DNA of 13,711 bases from Saprospiraceae bacterium (GTDB lineage Bacteria > Bacteroidota > Bacteroidia > Chitinophagales > Saprospiraceae). The notes under the pieces are model-generated. The model did not search any database and was not told the origin of the DNA. It was given only the letters and a program-made list of their open reading frames with translations. Shown in pieces: positions 13,638 to 13,711 of this stretch; position 1 is the first letter of the stretch, and each line of letters opens with the position of its first letter. The position numbers were made by a program, and so were the translations under genes. Location of the stretch: assembly GCA_027031185.1 (NCBI GenBank), contig JALVEF010000164.1, positions 1 to 13,711 on the forward strand, written 5' to 3'.

Positions 13638-13697
13638 GTAACTGTTTGAGCACCCCTTGTTTTTGTGCTAAAATGGCCTTTTCGCGCCTGTCTTTGG
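13638..13697 (+). repeat. Single L-type end of the GTAAC family, second tandem copy
   Basis: GTAACTGTTTGAGCACCCCT, then TGTTTTTGTGCTAAAATGG, CCTTTTCGCGCCTGTCTTTGG. It is head to tail with the copy at 13575-13637 at a 63-bp period. A matching opposite end, if any, lies beyond the window. Confidence 0.7.
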
Positions 13698-13711
13698 TAA
13701 AATTTTCTCAT

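Larger units (their letters stand above)
13338..13711. other. Repeat-rich tail after the protease gene
   Basis: 374 bp with no coding sequence: a perfect hairpin just after the stop, then a 160-bp MITE-like element and two further head-to-tail copies of one of its ends. Sequence after 13697 shows nothing recognisable before the window ends. Confidence 0.75.

Noticed and set aside
13575..13697. Second complete MITE
   Set aside because: Only L-type ends in the same direction are visible; no R-type end closes the unit within the window.

Overview
The window looks like chromosomal DNA from a GC-rich member of the Bacteroidota, probably of the Saprospiraceae/Chitinophagaceae kind. The evidence is a very large secreted protein with a type IX secretion (T9SS) C-terminal sorting domain, SprB-type repeats and a P-domain; an animal/fungal-type (GT3) glycogen synthase; promoter elements of the Bacteroidota type (TTTG about 20 nt before TAnnTTTG); and few recognisable Shine-Dalgarno sequences. 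Genus-level placement is inference.

Layout. (1) 1-641, minus: 5' part of an ATP-grasp protein that runs off the left edge and has no ATG start. (2) A divergent promoter region leads into a plus-strand pair: an ECF-type sigma factor and a small single-TM protein that may be its regulator. (3) 1736-2404 is a repeat-rich gap holding a mini inverted-repeat element, an array of four short hairpins and a tandem 8-mer. (4) GT3 glycogen synthase (plus), ending 1 bp from a convergent four-TM membrane protein. (5) A GT2 glycosyltransferase (minus), divergent from (6) a tight plus-strand operon of a MerR-like regulator, a Ppx/GppA-family phosphatase and GTP cyclohydrolase II (ribA); the last two overlap by 4 bp. 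(7) 7883-8651 is a second repeat-rich gap. (8) A 1561-residue secreted reprolysin-like metalloprotease. (9) A repeat-rich tail with a 160-bp MITE-like element and tandem copies of one of its ends.

The genes do not form one pathway. They are housekeeping or metabolic units (glycogen, riboflavin, glycosyl transfer), one regulatory pair and one exported protease. The most interesting non-coding signal is a dispersed repeat family with two distinguishable end types (GTAACTGTTTAGG...). It occurs as compact inverted pairs, as one longer element flanked by a 7-bp direct repeat, and as head-to-tail single ends. Several other palindrome families fill the same gaps. I see no tRNA, rRNA, CRISPR array, transposase gene or phage module.
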